Positions 55,105 to 63,812 of a stretch of 64,000 bases of DNA are shown here, one piece after another. Under the pieces are notes generated by a model, which was not told the DNA's origin, did no database searches, and saw only the letters and a program-made list of their open reading frames with translations. Made by a program: the position numbers and the translations under genes. Source of the DNA: Candidatus Tidjanibacter gallistercoris (lineage in GTDB: Bacteria; Bacteroidota; Bacteroidia; Bacteroidales; Rikenellaceae); contig DXFY01000045.1 in NCBI GenBank assembly GCA_019114205.1, positions 17,311 through 81,310 of the forward strand, given 5' to 3'. How positions within the stretch are numbered: the first letter of the stretch is position 1; each line of letters starts with the position of its first letter.

Positions 55105-56655
55105 TCAGCCGAGGTTGCGCACGATGGCATCGGCTATGCGTTCGCCGTCGAGGGCCGCCGAGACGATGCCGCCCGCATAACCGGCTCCTTCCGCAGCCGG
55201 ATAGAGTCCGCGCACGGCAGGGTGCATCAGCGTCGCGGGGTCGCGCGGTATCCGCACGGGCGAAGAGGTGCGCGACTCCACGCCCAGCACCTGGGCCTCC
55301 CCGGTCAGGAAACCGTGCATGCGGCGTCCGAACACCGAGAACCCTCCGCGCAGCGCATCGTACAGAAATCCCGGCATCCACTCTCCGAACTGCGAAGGCA
55401 CCGTCCCCGGCACATACGATGTCCGCGGCAGGTCGGCCGACCGCCGCCCCGCGACGAAATCCGTCAGCCGCTGGGCGGGCGCCACCTGTGCACGGCCGCC
55501 GGCGCAGCGGGCCGCCCGCTCGAAATCGTGCCGGAACTTCAGTCCGGCCAGTTCGCCCCACGCCCCGCGCAGATACTCGAAATCGGCCAGGCACACTTCG
55601 ACCACGATACCCGAATTGGCCCACCGCGAGTTGCGTCCCGACGAGGACATGCCGTTCACCACGCTTTGCGAAGGGTCGGTCATGGCCGGAACGATGACGC
55701 CGCCCGGACACATGCAGAACGAATAGACTCCCCGGCCGTTCACCTGTGCCGTAAGCGTATAAGCCGCCGCAGGCAGGTATTCGCGCCCGGCACCGTGGTA
55801 CTGTATCTCGTCGATGAGCGCCTGGGGATGTTCGACGCGGACGCCCATGGCGAACGGTTTGGCCTGCAGCAACACTCCCTGCCGGTGCAGCATCCCGTAA
55901 ATGTCGTCGGCCGAATGACCCGTGGCGAGCACCACGCTGCGCGCCTCCATCCGCTCGCCGCCGCACGCCACGCCCGCCGCAGCCCCGTCGCGGAGCAGCA
56001 GTCCGGTTACGCGGCTGCCGAAGCGCACCTCCCCGCCGCACGCGGTAATCGTCCGGCGGATGGCGGTCATGATGCCGGGCAGCCGGTCGGTACCGATATG
56101 CGGATGGGCCTCGTAGAGGATGGACTCGTCGGCCCCGTGGAAAACGAGCGTGCGCAGCACCTTGTTGTAGTCCCCGCGCTTCTTGCTCCGGGTGAACAGC
56201 TTGCCGTCCGAGAAGGTTCCGGCGCCGCCCTCTCCGAAGGCATAGTTGGAATCGGGGTCGAGGCGGCCGTTGCGGTTGATTTCCGCCACGTCGCGCCGGC
56301 GGGCCGAGACCTCCTTGCCTCGTTCGAGGATGACGGGCCGGTAGCCCGACTCAATAAGCCGCAGCGCACAGAACAGACCGGCGGGTCCTCCGCCCACGAT
56401 GAGGACTTCCTCCCGGCCGGAGACATCCGGATAATCGAACGGCACCTCCGCAGCGGGCGCATCGCCGTCGGCATAGAGTTCGAGCGTCAGATTCACCCGC
56501 ACCGAATGTCCGCGGGCATCCACCGACCGTTTCAGGATGCGCACCAGCGCCACATTCCCCGGCGCCACCCCGGTACGGCGGGCCGCTATCGCGGTATAGG
56601 TGTCCGGGTCGGCGGCCTGTTTGGGCGAAAGCATCAGCGTTATCGTATAAGGCAT
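55105..56655 (-). CDS. FAD-dependent oxidoreductase (uncharacterised)
   Basis: Encodes 516 residues from the ATG at 56655, which starts M-P-Y-T-I-T-L-M-L-S-P. A ThiS/S4-like beta N-terminal domain of about 90 residues precedes the FAD-binding V-L-I-V-G-G-G-P-A-G-L-F-C. The G-E-G-G-A-G-T-F-S-D-G-K block is followed later by A-T-G-H-S and E-G-A-G-Y-A-G-G-I near the C-terminus. This architecture matches a widespread uncharacterised NAD(P)/FAD-dependent dehydrogenase group. Substrate unknown. It is co-oriented with rsmG 55 bases away, likely an operon. Confidence 0.85.
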   Translation of the reverse strand: MPYTITLMLSPKQAADPDTYTAIAARRTGVAPGNVALVRILKRSVDARGHSVRVNLTLELYADGDAPAAEVPFDYPDVSGREEVLIVGGGPAGLFCALRLIESGYRPVILERGKEVSARRRDVAEINRNGRLDPDSNYAFGEGGAGTFSDGKLFTRSKKRGDYNKVLRTLVFHGADESILYEAHPHIGTDRLPGIMTAIRRTITACGGEVRFGSRVTGLLLRDGAAAGVACGGERMEARSVVLATGHSADDIYGMLHRQGVLLQAKPFAMGVRVEHPQALIDEIQYHGAGREYLPAAAYTLTAQVNGRGVYSFCMCPGGVIVPAMTDPSQSVVNGMSSSGRNSRWANSGIVVEVCLADFEYLRGAWGELAGLKFRHDFERAARCAGGRAQVAPAQRLTDFVAGRRSADLPRTSYVPGTVPSQFGEWMPGFLYDALRGGFSVFGRRMHGFLTGEAQVLGVESRTSSPVRIPRDPATLMHPAVRGLYPAAEGAGYAGGIVSAALDGERIADAIVRNLG

Positions 56656-56819
56656 AAGGATTCCACAACTGTTCCGACGCTCCAAAGGTACTCAATTCCG
56701 CCGAGATTGCCGCCTCCGGTACCCGATTCGCCGCCGCAAGCCCCCTCTGCTTGAACTTCCCCCGCCCGCGCCGGAGGCGTTTCGCGCTCCGCAGGCACGG
56801 TATGTTCGCTGAAAAACAT

Positions 56820-56827
56820 TACTTTTG
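56820..56827 (+). promoter_or_regulatory. Putative -7 element for the glycosyltransferase-sigma factor operon
   Basis: TACTTTTG matches TAnnTTTG, 20 bases upstream of the ATG at 56848. The upstream element is not clear. Confidence 0.5.
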
Positions 56828-56847
56828 TTCCCGTATCCGTTCTTGTC

Positions 56848-58008
56848 ATGGAAAACCTTTCATCCGCATACGCATGCCTGCTGGAAGTCTGCGGCCCGTG
56901 GGGAACCCTCCTGCTGGTCTGCACCATCCTGCTGTTTTTCATTCAATTCTGGTACTGGGTAGGCTATTACGGACGCATTCCCACCTACCGGAACGCCGCC
57001 AGAAGCGATGCCCGTCCGCCGGTCTCGGTCGCGCTGGTGGTGCACGAGCCCGACTACGGGTTCATCGAAGAAGGACTGCCCGCACTGCTGGAGCAGGATT
57101 ACCGCGATTTCGAAATCGTGGTGACCGACCTGTCGGGCGATGTCGAGTTCGGCGAAGCGCTCGCACTCGTCGCCGAACACAATCCGAAGCTGAACGTCAC
57201 CCGCATGGTGCGCGACCCGCGCTTTCCCATCAGCGACAAGATGGCGCTCAACGTGGCCATCAAGGCGGCACGGTACGACAACATCCTCCTCACGACGGTG
57301 GACAGCCGTCCGGCATCGCGGCAATGGATAGCCCGTATGGCCCGCGGCTTCGCCGACAGCGATATCGTGATAGGTTACTGCGGTATGGAAGGCGGCACAC
57401 CCGCAGCCGGACGCATCATCCGCACGGACAACGCATGCCGGTCCGTCCGGTGGCTGAGCGCCGCCATGCACGGAAAGCCCTACCGCGGTACGCTGCAAAA
57501 CATCGGCTTCACGCGGAAGCTGTATTTCGACAACGGCGGTTTCAACTACCTCAACATGAACATCGGCGAAGACGACCTGTTCATCCAGAAGCTGCTGCGG
57601 TCGGGCCGCGCGTCCGTAGTCGTATCGTCCAACTCGACGGTGCGGCAGCGGATATGGGGCGGCACGGCATGGTGGTACGCCGACCGATGCATGCGCAGCA
57701 ACGCATTCCGGTACTATCCCCGACGGGTGAAAACCTTCATCGCCGCGGAACTCTGGAGCCGGGCGCTCTTCTTCGCATGCGTCATCGCCGCCGCACTCCT
57801 GCTGCCTCCGGAACTGAAGCTGTTCGCGGCGGGACTGTTCCTGATGCGTTTCGGGCTGGTGCTGTTCGAAATGCGGCGCATCGCACGGCGCCTGTCCGAA
57901 AGAGGCATCCTGCGGACGGTTCCGCTTTACGACCTCTGCGCCCCCGCCTTCGAAGCATGGATGGCGTGCGACCGCAAGTTCAGACGTTCACCGGGATTAT
58001 GGAGATAA
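56848..58008 (+). CDS. Membrane-anchored GT2 family glycosyltransferase
   Basis: Encodes 386 residues. An N-terminal membrane helix (about 17-40) is followed by a GT-A domain: V-S-V-A-L-V-V-H-E-P-D at the nucleotide loop, V-D-S-R-P at the metal site (near residue 151) and G-E-D-D-L-F near residue 250. Q-R-I-W-G-G-T-A-W-W-Y fits the Q/RxxRW processivity region of this class. Two further helices (about 298-350) lie at the C-terminus. This resembles a Bacteroidetes group of membrane glycosyltransferases; acceptor and product are unknown. The next gene, an ECF sigma factor, starts 10 bases before the stop, so the two are translationally coupled. Confidence 0.85.
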   Translation: MENLSSAYACLLEVCGPWGTLLLVCTILLFFIQFWYWVGYYGRIPTYRNAARSDARPPVSVALVVHEPDYGFIEEGLPALLEQDYRDFEIVVTDLSGDVEFGEALALVAEHNPKLNVTRMVRDPRFPISDKMALNVAIKAARYDNILLTTVDSRPASRQWIARMARGFADSDIVIGYCGMEGGTPAAGRIIRTDNACRSVRWLSAAMHGKPYRGTLQNIGFTRKLYFDNGGFNYLNMNIGEDDLFIQKLLRSGRASVVVSSNSTVRQRIWGGTAWWYADRCMRSNAFRYYPRRVKTFIAAELWSRALFFACVIAAALLLPPELKLFAAGLFLMRFGLVLFEMRRIARRLSERGILRTVPLYDLCAPAFEAWMACDRKFRRSPGLWR

Positions 58009-58580
58009 GCAACTACATCATACTGACCGACCAGCAGCTCGTCACCCTCGCCCACGACGGCGATGCCGCGGCGTTCGAGACGCTCTTCAACCGCTACCGC
58101 GACGGCATCTACAAACTCTACCTGCACCGTACCGGCGGCAAGGGAGACGATGCCGACGACCTGCTGCAGGAAACGTTCATCAAGGTATTCCTGAACCTCG
58201 GCAAATACGACACGGCATTCACCTTCGGGCAATGGATATACACCATCGCACGGAACACGTTCATCGACTTCATGCGCAAACAGCGCGACGACCTGCCGAT
58301 AGACACCTCGCCCGCCGGCGGCGCATCCATCAATCCGCCCTCGCACGAGGCGACGCCCGAAGAACGGGTCATCAACAGTCAGAACGGCACGCAGCTCGAA
58401 AACCACCTGGCACGTATGACTCCGCGGTACCGGAAACTCATCGAACTGCGCTTTTTCAAAGAGTATTCCTACGAAGAGATAGCCGCCGAACTCGGCATCC
58501 CGCTCGGCACGGTCAAGACCCAAATACACCGCGCACGCACACTGCTCTGCAAACTCATCGTGGCCAGCGACATCCTCTGA
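57999..58580 (+). CDS. ECF-family RNA polymerase sigma factor
   Basis: Encodes 193 residues from the ATG at 57999, inside the 3' end of the glycosyltransferase gene. Region 2 is A-D-D-L-L-Q-E-T-F-I-K-V-F followed by F-T-F-G-Q-W-I-Y-T-I-A-R-N. Region 4 has R-Y-R-K-L-I-E-L-R-F-F-K-E-Y-S-Y-E-E-I-A, and the helix-turn-helix I-P-L-G-T-V-K-T-Q-I-H-R-A-R. No anti-sigma gene is adjacent; the DNA downstream is noncoding for 740 bases. Its regulon cannot be inferred. The coupling to an upstream glycosyltransferase suggests an envelope response, but that is inference. Confidence 0.92.
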   Translation: MEISNYIILTDQQLVTLAHDGDAAAFETLFNRYRDGIYKLYLHRTGGKGDDADDLLQETFIKVFLNLGKYDTAFTFGQWIYTIARNTFIDFMRKQRDDLPIDTSPAGGASINPPSHEATPEERVINSQNGTQLENHLARMTPRYRKLIELRFFKEYSYEEIAAELGIPLGTVKTQIHRARTLLCKLIVASDIL

Positions 58581-59318
58581 CCCCGAAGCACACGGTGCCC
58601 CTGCATCCGCCGCGGCAGCGGGACTGCGGGCCCGCACCGCCGAACGCTTCCACGACCGGACGACGCCCCGCTACCGGAACCGCAAAGCCGCAGTACGCCT
58701 CGCAACCGGCCGTATAGCTTCCTAAACCACGCTCCGTCCGGAGACAGCACCGTATCCACGCATGCTGCCGGGAGTTCCGGGCAGCAGTAAGGAAGCCGTC
58801 GCGCAATCCGGAAACGCTGCCGGAACGCTCCGCTGACCGCATTCATTTTGCTTCCCGTCATGCGGTTCCCCGCCGCATGAAGCGGGGCATCCCGTTCATC
58901 CGCATCCTGCCGACGGACAGGCCTGCAGAACCGCGACTACACGGACAGGCTCGACCGCTCCATACACCCCTTCGCCCGGTCATCCGCACCACCCGACAAG
59001 AAACGGTACCGACCGACCGGCAACATACAGCCGAAAGGAACGACACGGCGAGGGGCAACTTATCCGCTGTTTTCTTCCAAGCAATTCCTCCGCGTTCCGA
59101 CGATACCGACTTCCATCCAATCGTGCATACCTACCGGCACGTTGCCGAATTTCCTTTCTCCGACCGCACGCTGTTTCCCGACAAGAAACGAGACCTGCCG
59201 ACCGAACGGAACGACACGGCGAGGGGCAGCGGATAATCCGCTGCCCCTCGTTAATTCCCGATTGTTTCCGGACACCTGGCCCGCACGCTGCCGCACCGGT
59301 CAGGCAATGGTCCGGAGC
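58581..59318. other. Intergenic region of about 0.74 kb with a duplicated segment
   Basis: No gene is supported. Two imperfect direct copies of one segment lie at 58993-59070 and 59177-59242. Both contain CCCGACAAGAAACG and GGAACGACACGGCGAGGGGC, with a longer middle in the first copy. The second ends in an inverted repeat (CGAGGGGCAGCGGA and TCCGCTGCCCCTCG, 59219-59250), probably the rpsU terminator; the first copy carries a degraded version of it. The rest is C-rich on the + strand with nothing recognised. Confidence 0.6.
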
Positions 59319-59513
59319 CTACTCCTCCTCGTTGCGGTGGAGCTGTTCCACGTAAATGGCATGAATCTTCTGCTCGCGCTTCACCACCGAAGGTTTGGTG
59401 AAATACTGGCGGCGGCGCAGTTCTTTCAGCACGCCGGTCCTTTCGTATTTGCGTTTGAATTTCTTGAGGGCCCTTTCGATGTTCTCGCCCTCTTTGATAG
59501 GCATGATAATCAT
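59319..59513 (-). CDS. rpsU: 30S ribosomal protein S21
   Basis: Encodes 64 residues: M-I-I-M-P-I-K-E-G-E-N-I-E-R-A-L-K-K-F-K, followed by K-E-L-R-R-R-Q-Y-F-T-K-P-S. This is the bS21 pattern. The first Met (59513) is chosen because Bacteroidetes homologues start with the equivalent M-I-V-V-P. The protein sits near the anti-Shine-Dalgarno end of 16S rRNA. It is downstream of the helix-hairpin-helix gene on the same strand, with 94 bases between them. Confidence 0.96.
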   Translation of the reverse strand: MIIMPIKEGENIERALKKFKRKYERTGVLKELRRRQYFTKPSVVKREQKIHAIYVEQLHRNEEE

Positions 59514-59607
59514 TGTCGTAACTATTAATTCGGTTATTGAAATTCGGTTGTGCGCCCCGCGGGCGTCTTTTGTTTCGCAGCCGGATTCCCGGCAAACGGC
59601 CCGTCCG

Positions 59608-60846
59608 TCAAAGAGGAACGGTGCCGAAATGAAGATACGGGGCCAGTCTTCCGGCCTCTTCGCCTGTCAGCGTATTGTCTTCGACCATATCCTCAATAGT
59701 GCTCCAACCTCCTTTCAATTGCCTGTTGCGAAGGATTTTCCGCAGCATCCGCGGTGTGATGTACGGGTGTCCCGCAACAGCGTCCGGAGCCGCAAAGTTA
59801 ATATCAATTTTCCGAATTGCGCAACTGTCGGCCCAGATTTGTTCCTTCATCCGCTCCCAATTGCGTTCCGTGACCACTCCGGTTTCCAGTACCTGCGCCC
59901 TGTCGCAGAAGCCGCCGAGACGTTCCCGGTATGCGAGGACGGCGACTGCGGTCACAGGCCCGATACCGTGCACGGTCACCAGCGCTGCGGAATCGGCACG
60001 ATTCAGTTCCAGCGGCAGTGCAGGAGCCGCAACGCTGCCGTCCGACGGCTTCTCCGCCTTACCGTCCGGTACCCCGTCGGAAGACGCGATGACGATGTAA
60101 CGCTCCAACCAGGCGAACATCTCCCTCGACACCGCATAGGAACGGGCGAAATCGGACGGCGTGCGAAAGCCGCCGCAGGCTTCCCGGAAGTTGATGATTG
60201 TCCGGGCCTGGCGGGGCGTAAAGCCGAGCCCCACGAATCCCTCCTTGTCGAGCGCATTCGGGTCGAACGGCGCAAGGACGGTTTCGGCATCTGAAGCCGC
60301 GTCGGAAACACCCTCCCCGGTGCGCGATACCCCAATCCGCCCGTTTCCCTCCGGCGGTACGGAAGACTGACGGCGCCGCTCCGCCATACGGGGTTCCCGC
60401 ACCCGCAGCCGATATGCTTCGCCTATGTCGATGTAAGGTTTCAGCGCGGCATACGCCGAATCGGTGACGCCGTAACATGCAGCGAAATCTTCCGGTATGG
60501 AGAACACCTTGCCCGCCGTCCGGTACTTGACGATGCCTGCGGCGGTGCGCGGGGCGAAACCCAGCATCCGCAACTCCTCGTATGTCACGGTATTGGGGTC
60601 GAACCGGAAAAGCCGCCGGGGCTGCACCGCCGCCGTATCCGCCGCAACGGTTCTGCCGTCCCCTTCCGCAAGCATGTCGCCCAACAGCGGAGCCCCGTCG
60701 CCGAACCGCGGCCGAACCGCCTCCGACGCCAACCATACGAGCGCACCGAGCAGCGGAAGCAGCAACAGCACCGCCCTGCGTTCGCGGGCAGAAAATTCCC
60801 AGCGCCGCTCCTTCCCGTCCCTTCTATCCTTTCGTTTATCGTTCAT
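59608..60846 (-). CDS. Membrane-anchored helix-hairpin-helix (ComEA-like) protein
   Basis: Encodes 412 residues from the ATG at 60846. A charged N-terminus is followed by one membrane helix (about residues 26-45). Three helix-hairpin-helix type units follow: around residues 78-135 (F-D-P-N-T-V-T-Y-E-E-L-R), 195-255 (F-D-P-N-A-L-D-K-E-G-F) and 280-330 (L-N-R-A-D-S-A-A-L, G-I-G-P-V-T-A). A fourth partial unit lies near the end. ComEA-like proteins bind DNA outside the inner membrane, but Bacteroidetes proteins of this type have not been tied to uptake. The gene lies between the UbiD gene and rpsU on the same strand. Confidence 0.85.
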   Translation of the reverse strand: MNDKRKDRRDGKERRWEFSARERRAVLLLLPLLGALVWLASEAVRPRFGDGAPLLGDMLAEGDGRTVAADTAAVQPRRLFRFDPNTVTYEELRMLGFAPRTAAGIVKYRTAGKVFSIPEDFAACYGVTDSAYAALKPYIDIGEAYRLRVREPRMAERRRQSSVPPEGNGRIGVSRTGEGVSDAASDAETVLAPFDPNALDKEGFVGLGFTPRQARTIINFREACGGFRTPSDFARSYAVSREMFAWLERYIVIASSDGVPDGKAEKPSDGSVAAPALPLELNRADSAALVTVHGIGPVTAVAVLAYRERLGGFCDRAQVLETGVVTERNWERMKEQIWADSCAIRKIDINFAAPDAVAGHPYITPRMLRKILRNRQLKGGWSTIEDMVEDNTLTGEEAGRLAPYLHFGTVPL

Positions 60847-60903
60847 TCCACATACAGAAAACCGTCCCGCCGCGATCTGCGACCGGAGGAACACGCCTGA
60901 GCG

Positions 60904-62739
60904 TCATTCGACCGCCGCCCCGTCGCCGCGCAGCAGCCGCCGCCAGGTGCGCGACGGCGAGTCGAGCAACCCGCCGATGCCGTACTCGGCCCACCGTGCA
61001 TCCACGAGCGCAATCGTAGCCTCGGACGAGGCCACCACGTTCGGGAAACGCGAGGGACAGTCCGCTCCGCTTCCCGGCAGTTTCGCCCTCGCATCGGCCA
61101 CGAGCGTACCGCCGCAGAAACGGATATCGCGCGAAGCGTCGGTATCGGCCGTCCCCAACCACAGCAACGCATTCCCGTCCAGTCCCCGCGCCGCCGCATC
61201 GAACAGCACGGCGAACCGTGCCTCCGGACAGTTTTCCCGGACGAAGGCCGCCGCATCGACCGCGGCTCCGGGCTCGGCGAAAAGCACCGCGACGCCCCAC
61301 TGCGCATAGAACCGTAAGTCCCATTCCGCAATTCCGCCGGCCGGCCGTACCCTTTCCGGAACATCGAGCAGCGGGACGGGGCCCTGTCCCGCCCCGGTCA
61401 GGTCGAGAGCGAGCTTGCCGCCGTAACCGGTCACGGCCGCAGCGTGGTCGAGCACGTCGAGCACACCTTCGCCGCGTATGGCCGCCTTTTCGGGTACCGT
61501 CGCCCGCAGCAGGCCGGCGAGCACCTCCGGATTCCGGACATCGGCACCGGCAGGCGCCACGAGCATGTATTTGTTGAACATCATCTGTCCCGCGCCCCAC
61601 AGCGACGAGACCGCCTGCCGCACGTGCCCCGGATAACGGACGCGCAGGCCGACGACCGCCAGGTTGTGCGCCACCCCCGCCGCGGGCATGTACAGCACTT
61701 CCACTCCGGGCTGAAGGGCGAGCCGAATGGGGGCGAGGAATATCTTTTCCGTCGCCTGCGCCATATAATAGTCTTCCTGCACCGGAATGCCCACCACCGT
61801 GGCGGGCCACACCGCATCGCGGCGGTGCGTCACCGCAGTGACATGGAAGCGGGGATACAGGTCTTCGAGGGAGTAGAATCCGGTATGGTCGCCGAAGGGT
61901 CCCTCCACCGCCTTCTCTTCGGCCGGGTCCACGTATCCTTCTATCACGAAATCGCAGTCGGCCGGGACATAAAGGTCGTTCGTCACGCACTTCACCAGCC
62001 GCACGGGCCGCCCGCGCAGGAATCCGGCCAGCAGGTATTCGTCGATACCCTCCGGAACGGGAGCCACCGCCGAATAGGTGCAGGCCGGGTCGCCGCCGAG
62101 CGCAACGCTCACGGGCATCCGGCGCCCCGCCCGCCGGTACGCCTCGTAATGTTTCGCACCGGTCTTGTGCATGTGCCAGTGCATGCCCGTGGTGCGTTCG
62201 TCGAACACCTGCATGCGGTACATGCCCACATTGACCGCCCCCGTCTCAGGGTCGGCCGTATGCACCATGGGCAGTGTCACGAAACGTCCTCCGTCTGCGG
62301 GCCAGCAGCGGAGCACCGGCAGCGCCGCGAGCGACGCATCGCCGCCCGTGCGCACCACCTGCTGACACGCACCGCGGCCGCGCAGCCGTTTCGGAAACCA
62401 GCGCGCCGCCTCGCCCAGCAGCGGAAGCGCCCCCATCTTTTCGGCCAGCGTCCCCTTGGGCGACAGGGCCGCACCGAGCAGCCGCTCCATACGAGCGGGT
62501 ATCTCGTCGAGCGAGCGGGCACCGAGCGCCAGCGCCATGCGCCGCGGCGAGCCGAACAGATTCATGGCCACCGGAAACTCCGTACCCGTCCGCTCGAAGA
62601 GCAGCGCCTTGCCCGCATGCTTCACCACCCGGTCGGCTATTTCCGTCATTTCCTCCGCCGGATTCACGCATGCCTTTACCCGCACCAGTTCGCCCTCCCG
62701 TTCGAGCAGGTCGATATATTCCCTCAGACCGCCATACAT
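60904..62739 (-). CDS. UbiD-family decarboxylase, probably of futalosine menaquinone synthesis
   Basis: Encodes 611 residues from the ATG at 62739. It belongs to the UbiD family, which uses prenylated FMN. Segments L-I-K/R-C-V-T-N-D-L-Y-V-P, E-G-P-F-G-D-H-T-G-F-Y-S with the catalytic Glu-Arg-Glu region, and the long C-terminus fit the menaquinone-biosynthesis subgroup (SCO4490-like). It would decarboxylate the naphthoate ring of the futalosine pathway, and the presence of mqnE supports this. It needs a UbiX partner not seen here. A helix-hairpin-helix gene follows at 57 bases. Alternative: a general UbiD with another aromatic acid. Confidence 0.85.
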   Translation of the reverse strand: MYGGLREYIDLLEREGELVRVKACVNPAEEMTEIADRVVKHAGKALLFERTGTEFPVAMNLFGSPRRMALALGARSLDEIPARMERLLGAALSPKGTLAEKMGALPLLGEAARWFPKRLRGRGACQQVVRTGGDASLAALPVLRCWPADGGRFVTLPMVHTADPETGAVNVGMYRMQVFDERTTGMHWHMHKTGAKHYEAYRRAGRRMPVSVALGGDPACTYSAVAPVPEGIDEYLLAGFLRGRPVRLVKCVTNDLYVPADCDFVIEGYVDPAEEKAVEGPFGDHTGFYSLEDLYPRFHVTAVTHRRDAVWPATVVGIPVQEDYYMAQATEKIFLAPIRLALQPGVEVLYMPAAGVAHNLAVVGLRVRYPGHVRQAVSSLWGAGQMMFNKYMLVAPAGADVRNPEVLAGLLRATVPEKAAIRGEGVLDVLDHAAAVTGYGGKLALDLTGAGQGPVPLLDVPERVRPAGGIAEWDLRFYAQWGVAVLFAEPGAAVDAAAFVRENCPEARFAVLFDAAARGLDGNALLWLGTADTDASRDIRFCGGTLVADARAKLPGSGADCPSRFPNVVASSEATIALVDARWAEYGIGGLLDSPSRTWRRLLRGDGAAVE

Positions 62740-62762
62740 ATGTAATAATATTTTTATTTTTA

Positions 62763-62770
62763 CAAAAGTA
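62763..62770 (-). promoter_or_regulatory. Putative -7 element for the UbiD gene
   Basis: The minus strand reads TACTTTTG, a TAnnTTTG match, 23 bases upstream of the ATG at 62739. On the plus strand TAACTTTC at 62793-62800 may serve the divergent gene. Confidence 0.5.
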
Positions 62771-62837
62771 ATCAATTTACCCGATTCGGGGCTAACTTTC
62801 GGACGGACATTCCGCCCGGCAAACGACAAACAACCTT

Positions 62838-63674
62838 ATGAAATTCGCATCACTTCTCTGCTTCGCCGTCCTGCTGGTACAGGCATGGGACACCGCTTCG
62901 GGACAGACCGTACACGGCACCGTCACCGACCGCACGACCGGAGAACCGGTCGGTTACGCCAATGTCTATATCGAAGATACGGACCGCGGTACGGTAGCCG
63001 ACGGGCGCGGCATCTACACAATCGAGACTGGCGCCGCCACCCCCGACCATACGCTCAGCTTCAACTGCATCGGTTACGACACCTGCACCGTCCGTCTGCG
63101 GGACATCCCGCAGGATGGCACGTTCGATGCCCTCCTCACCCCCGTACCCCAGGACATCGAGGAGGTGACTGTCGTCCCGGTGAAAACCCGCCTCAGGCGG
63201 CTGGGCAACAATTTCAAGTCGCCGTTGATGGAGGCGGTACACAGCGACAGCCTGGCGACGGGAGCAGAATTCGGCACGATAATCAAAATCAAGAAAAGAA
63301 CCTGGCTGGAGGAAGTCCGGATAAACATCCTGCGCTGTTCGTACGACGACCTGGTTCTCCGGCTCAATATCTACGGTCGGGACGATACGGGACAGTTCGT
63401 GAACATCCTCCGCCACCCCATCTACGCCTCCGTACCGCGAACCGACGAACCGGCTACCGTGACGATAAGTCTTGCCGACCTCCACATCATGACCGAAGAC
63501 GACATACTCGTAGCCTACCAATGTATCGACTGCTCTCCTACCGGTGAAATCCGGTTCCCTATCGGCCTCACGGGTGCCCGGAGCCTCGTCCGGCCCCACC
63601 AGGGCGCAGCATGGGGGGATACGGAATGGTCGTTCCGCTTTCCCATCAACATCATCGCACGGGTGGAACGGTGA
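62838..63674 (+). CDS. Secreted protein with carboxypeptidase-regulatory-like domain
   Basis: Encodes 278 residues. A signal peptide (about 1-23) precedes a carboxypeptidase D regulatory-like beta-sandwich (about 24-105), opening G-T-V-T-D-R-T-T-G-E-P-V-G-Y-A-N-V-Y-I. This domain is common in the N-terminus of TonB-linked outer-membrane proteins. Here no TonB box or barrel follows. Instead a beta-rich region of about 170 residues contains L-R-L-N-I-Y-G-R-D and W-S-F-R-F-P-I-N-I-I. Function unknown, possibly an outer-membrane or periplasmic adhesin-like protein. It is divergent from the UbiD gene. Confidence 0.78.
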   Translation: MKFASLLCFAVLLVQAWDTASGQTVHGTVTDRTTGEPVGYANVYIEDTDRGTVADGRGIYTIETGAATPDHTLSFNCIGYDTCTVRLRDIPQDGTFDALLTPVPQDIEEVTVVPVKTRLRRLGNNFKSPLMEAVHSDSLATGAEFGTIIKIKKRTWLEEVRINILRCSYDDLVLRLNIYGRDDTGQFVNILRHPIYASVPRTDEPATVTISLADLHIMTEDDILVAYQCIDCSPTGEIRFPIGLTGARSLVRPHQGAAWGDTEWSFRFPINIIARVER

Positions 63675-63744
63675 CACCCGGCGGCCGAAGCCGTGAGCCG
63701 GCTGACGATTCGTCGCCGAAGGCACCGTCTTTTCAAAAAATTTA

Positions 63745-63752
63745 TAACTTTG
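63745..63752 (+). promoter_or_regulatory. Putative -7 element for mutA
   Basis: TAACTTTG, a full TAnnTTTG match, 60 bases upstream of the mutA ATG, in an AT-rich patch. Confidence 0.5.
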
Positions 63753-63812
63753 TAGGTTGAAGCCGTTAAGAATCATCAAGCGACGCAATGTATCAACCTT
63801 CATATAAAAGTT

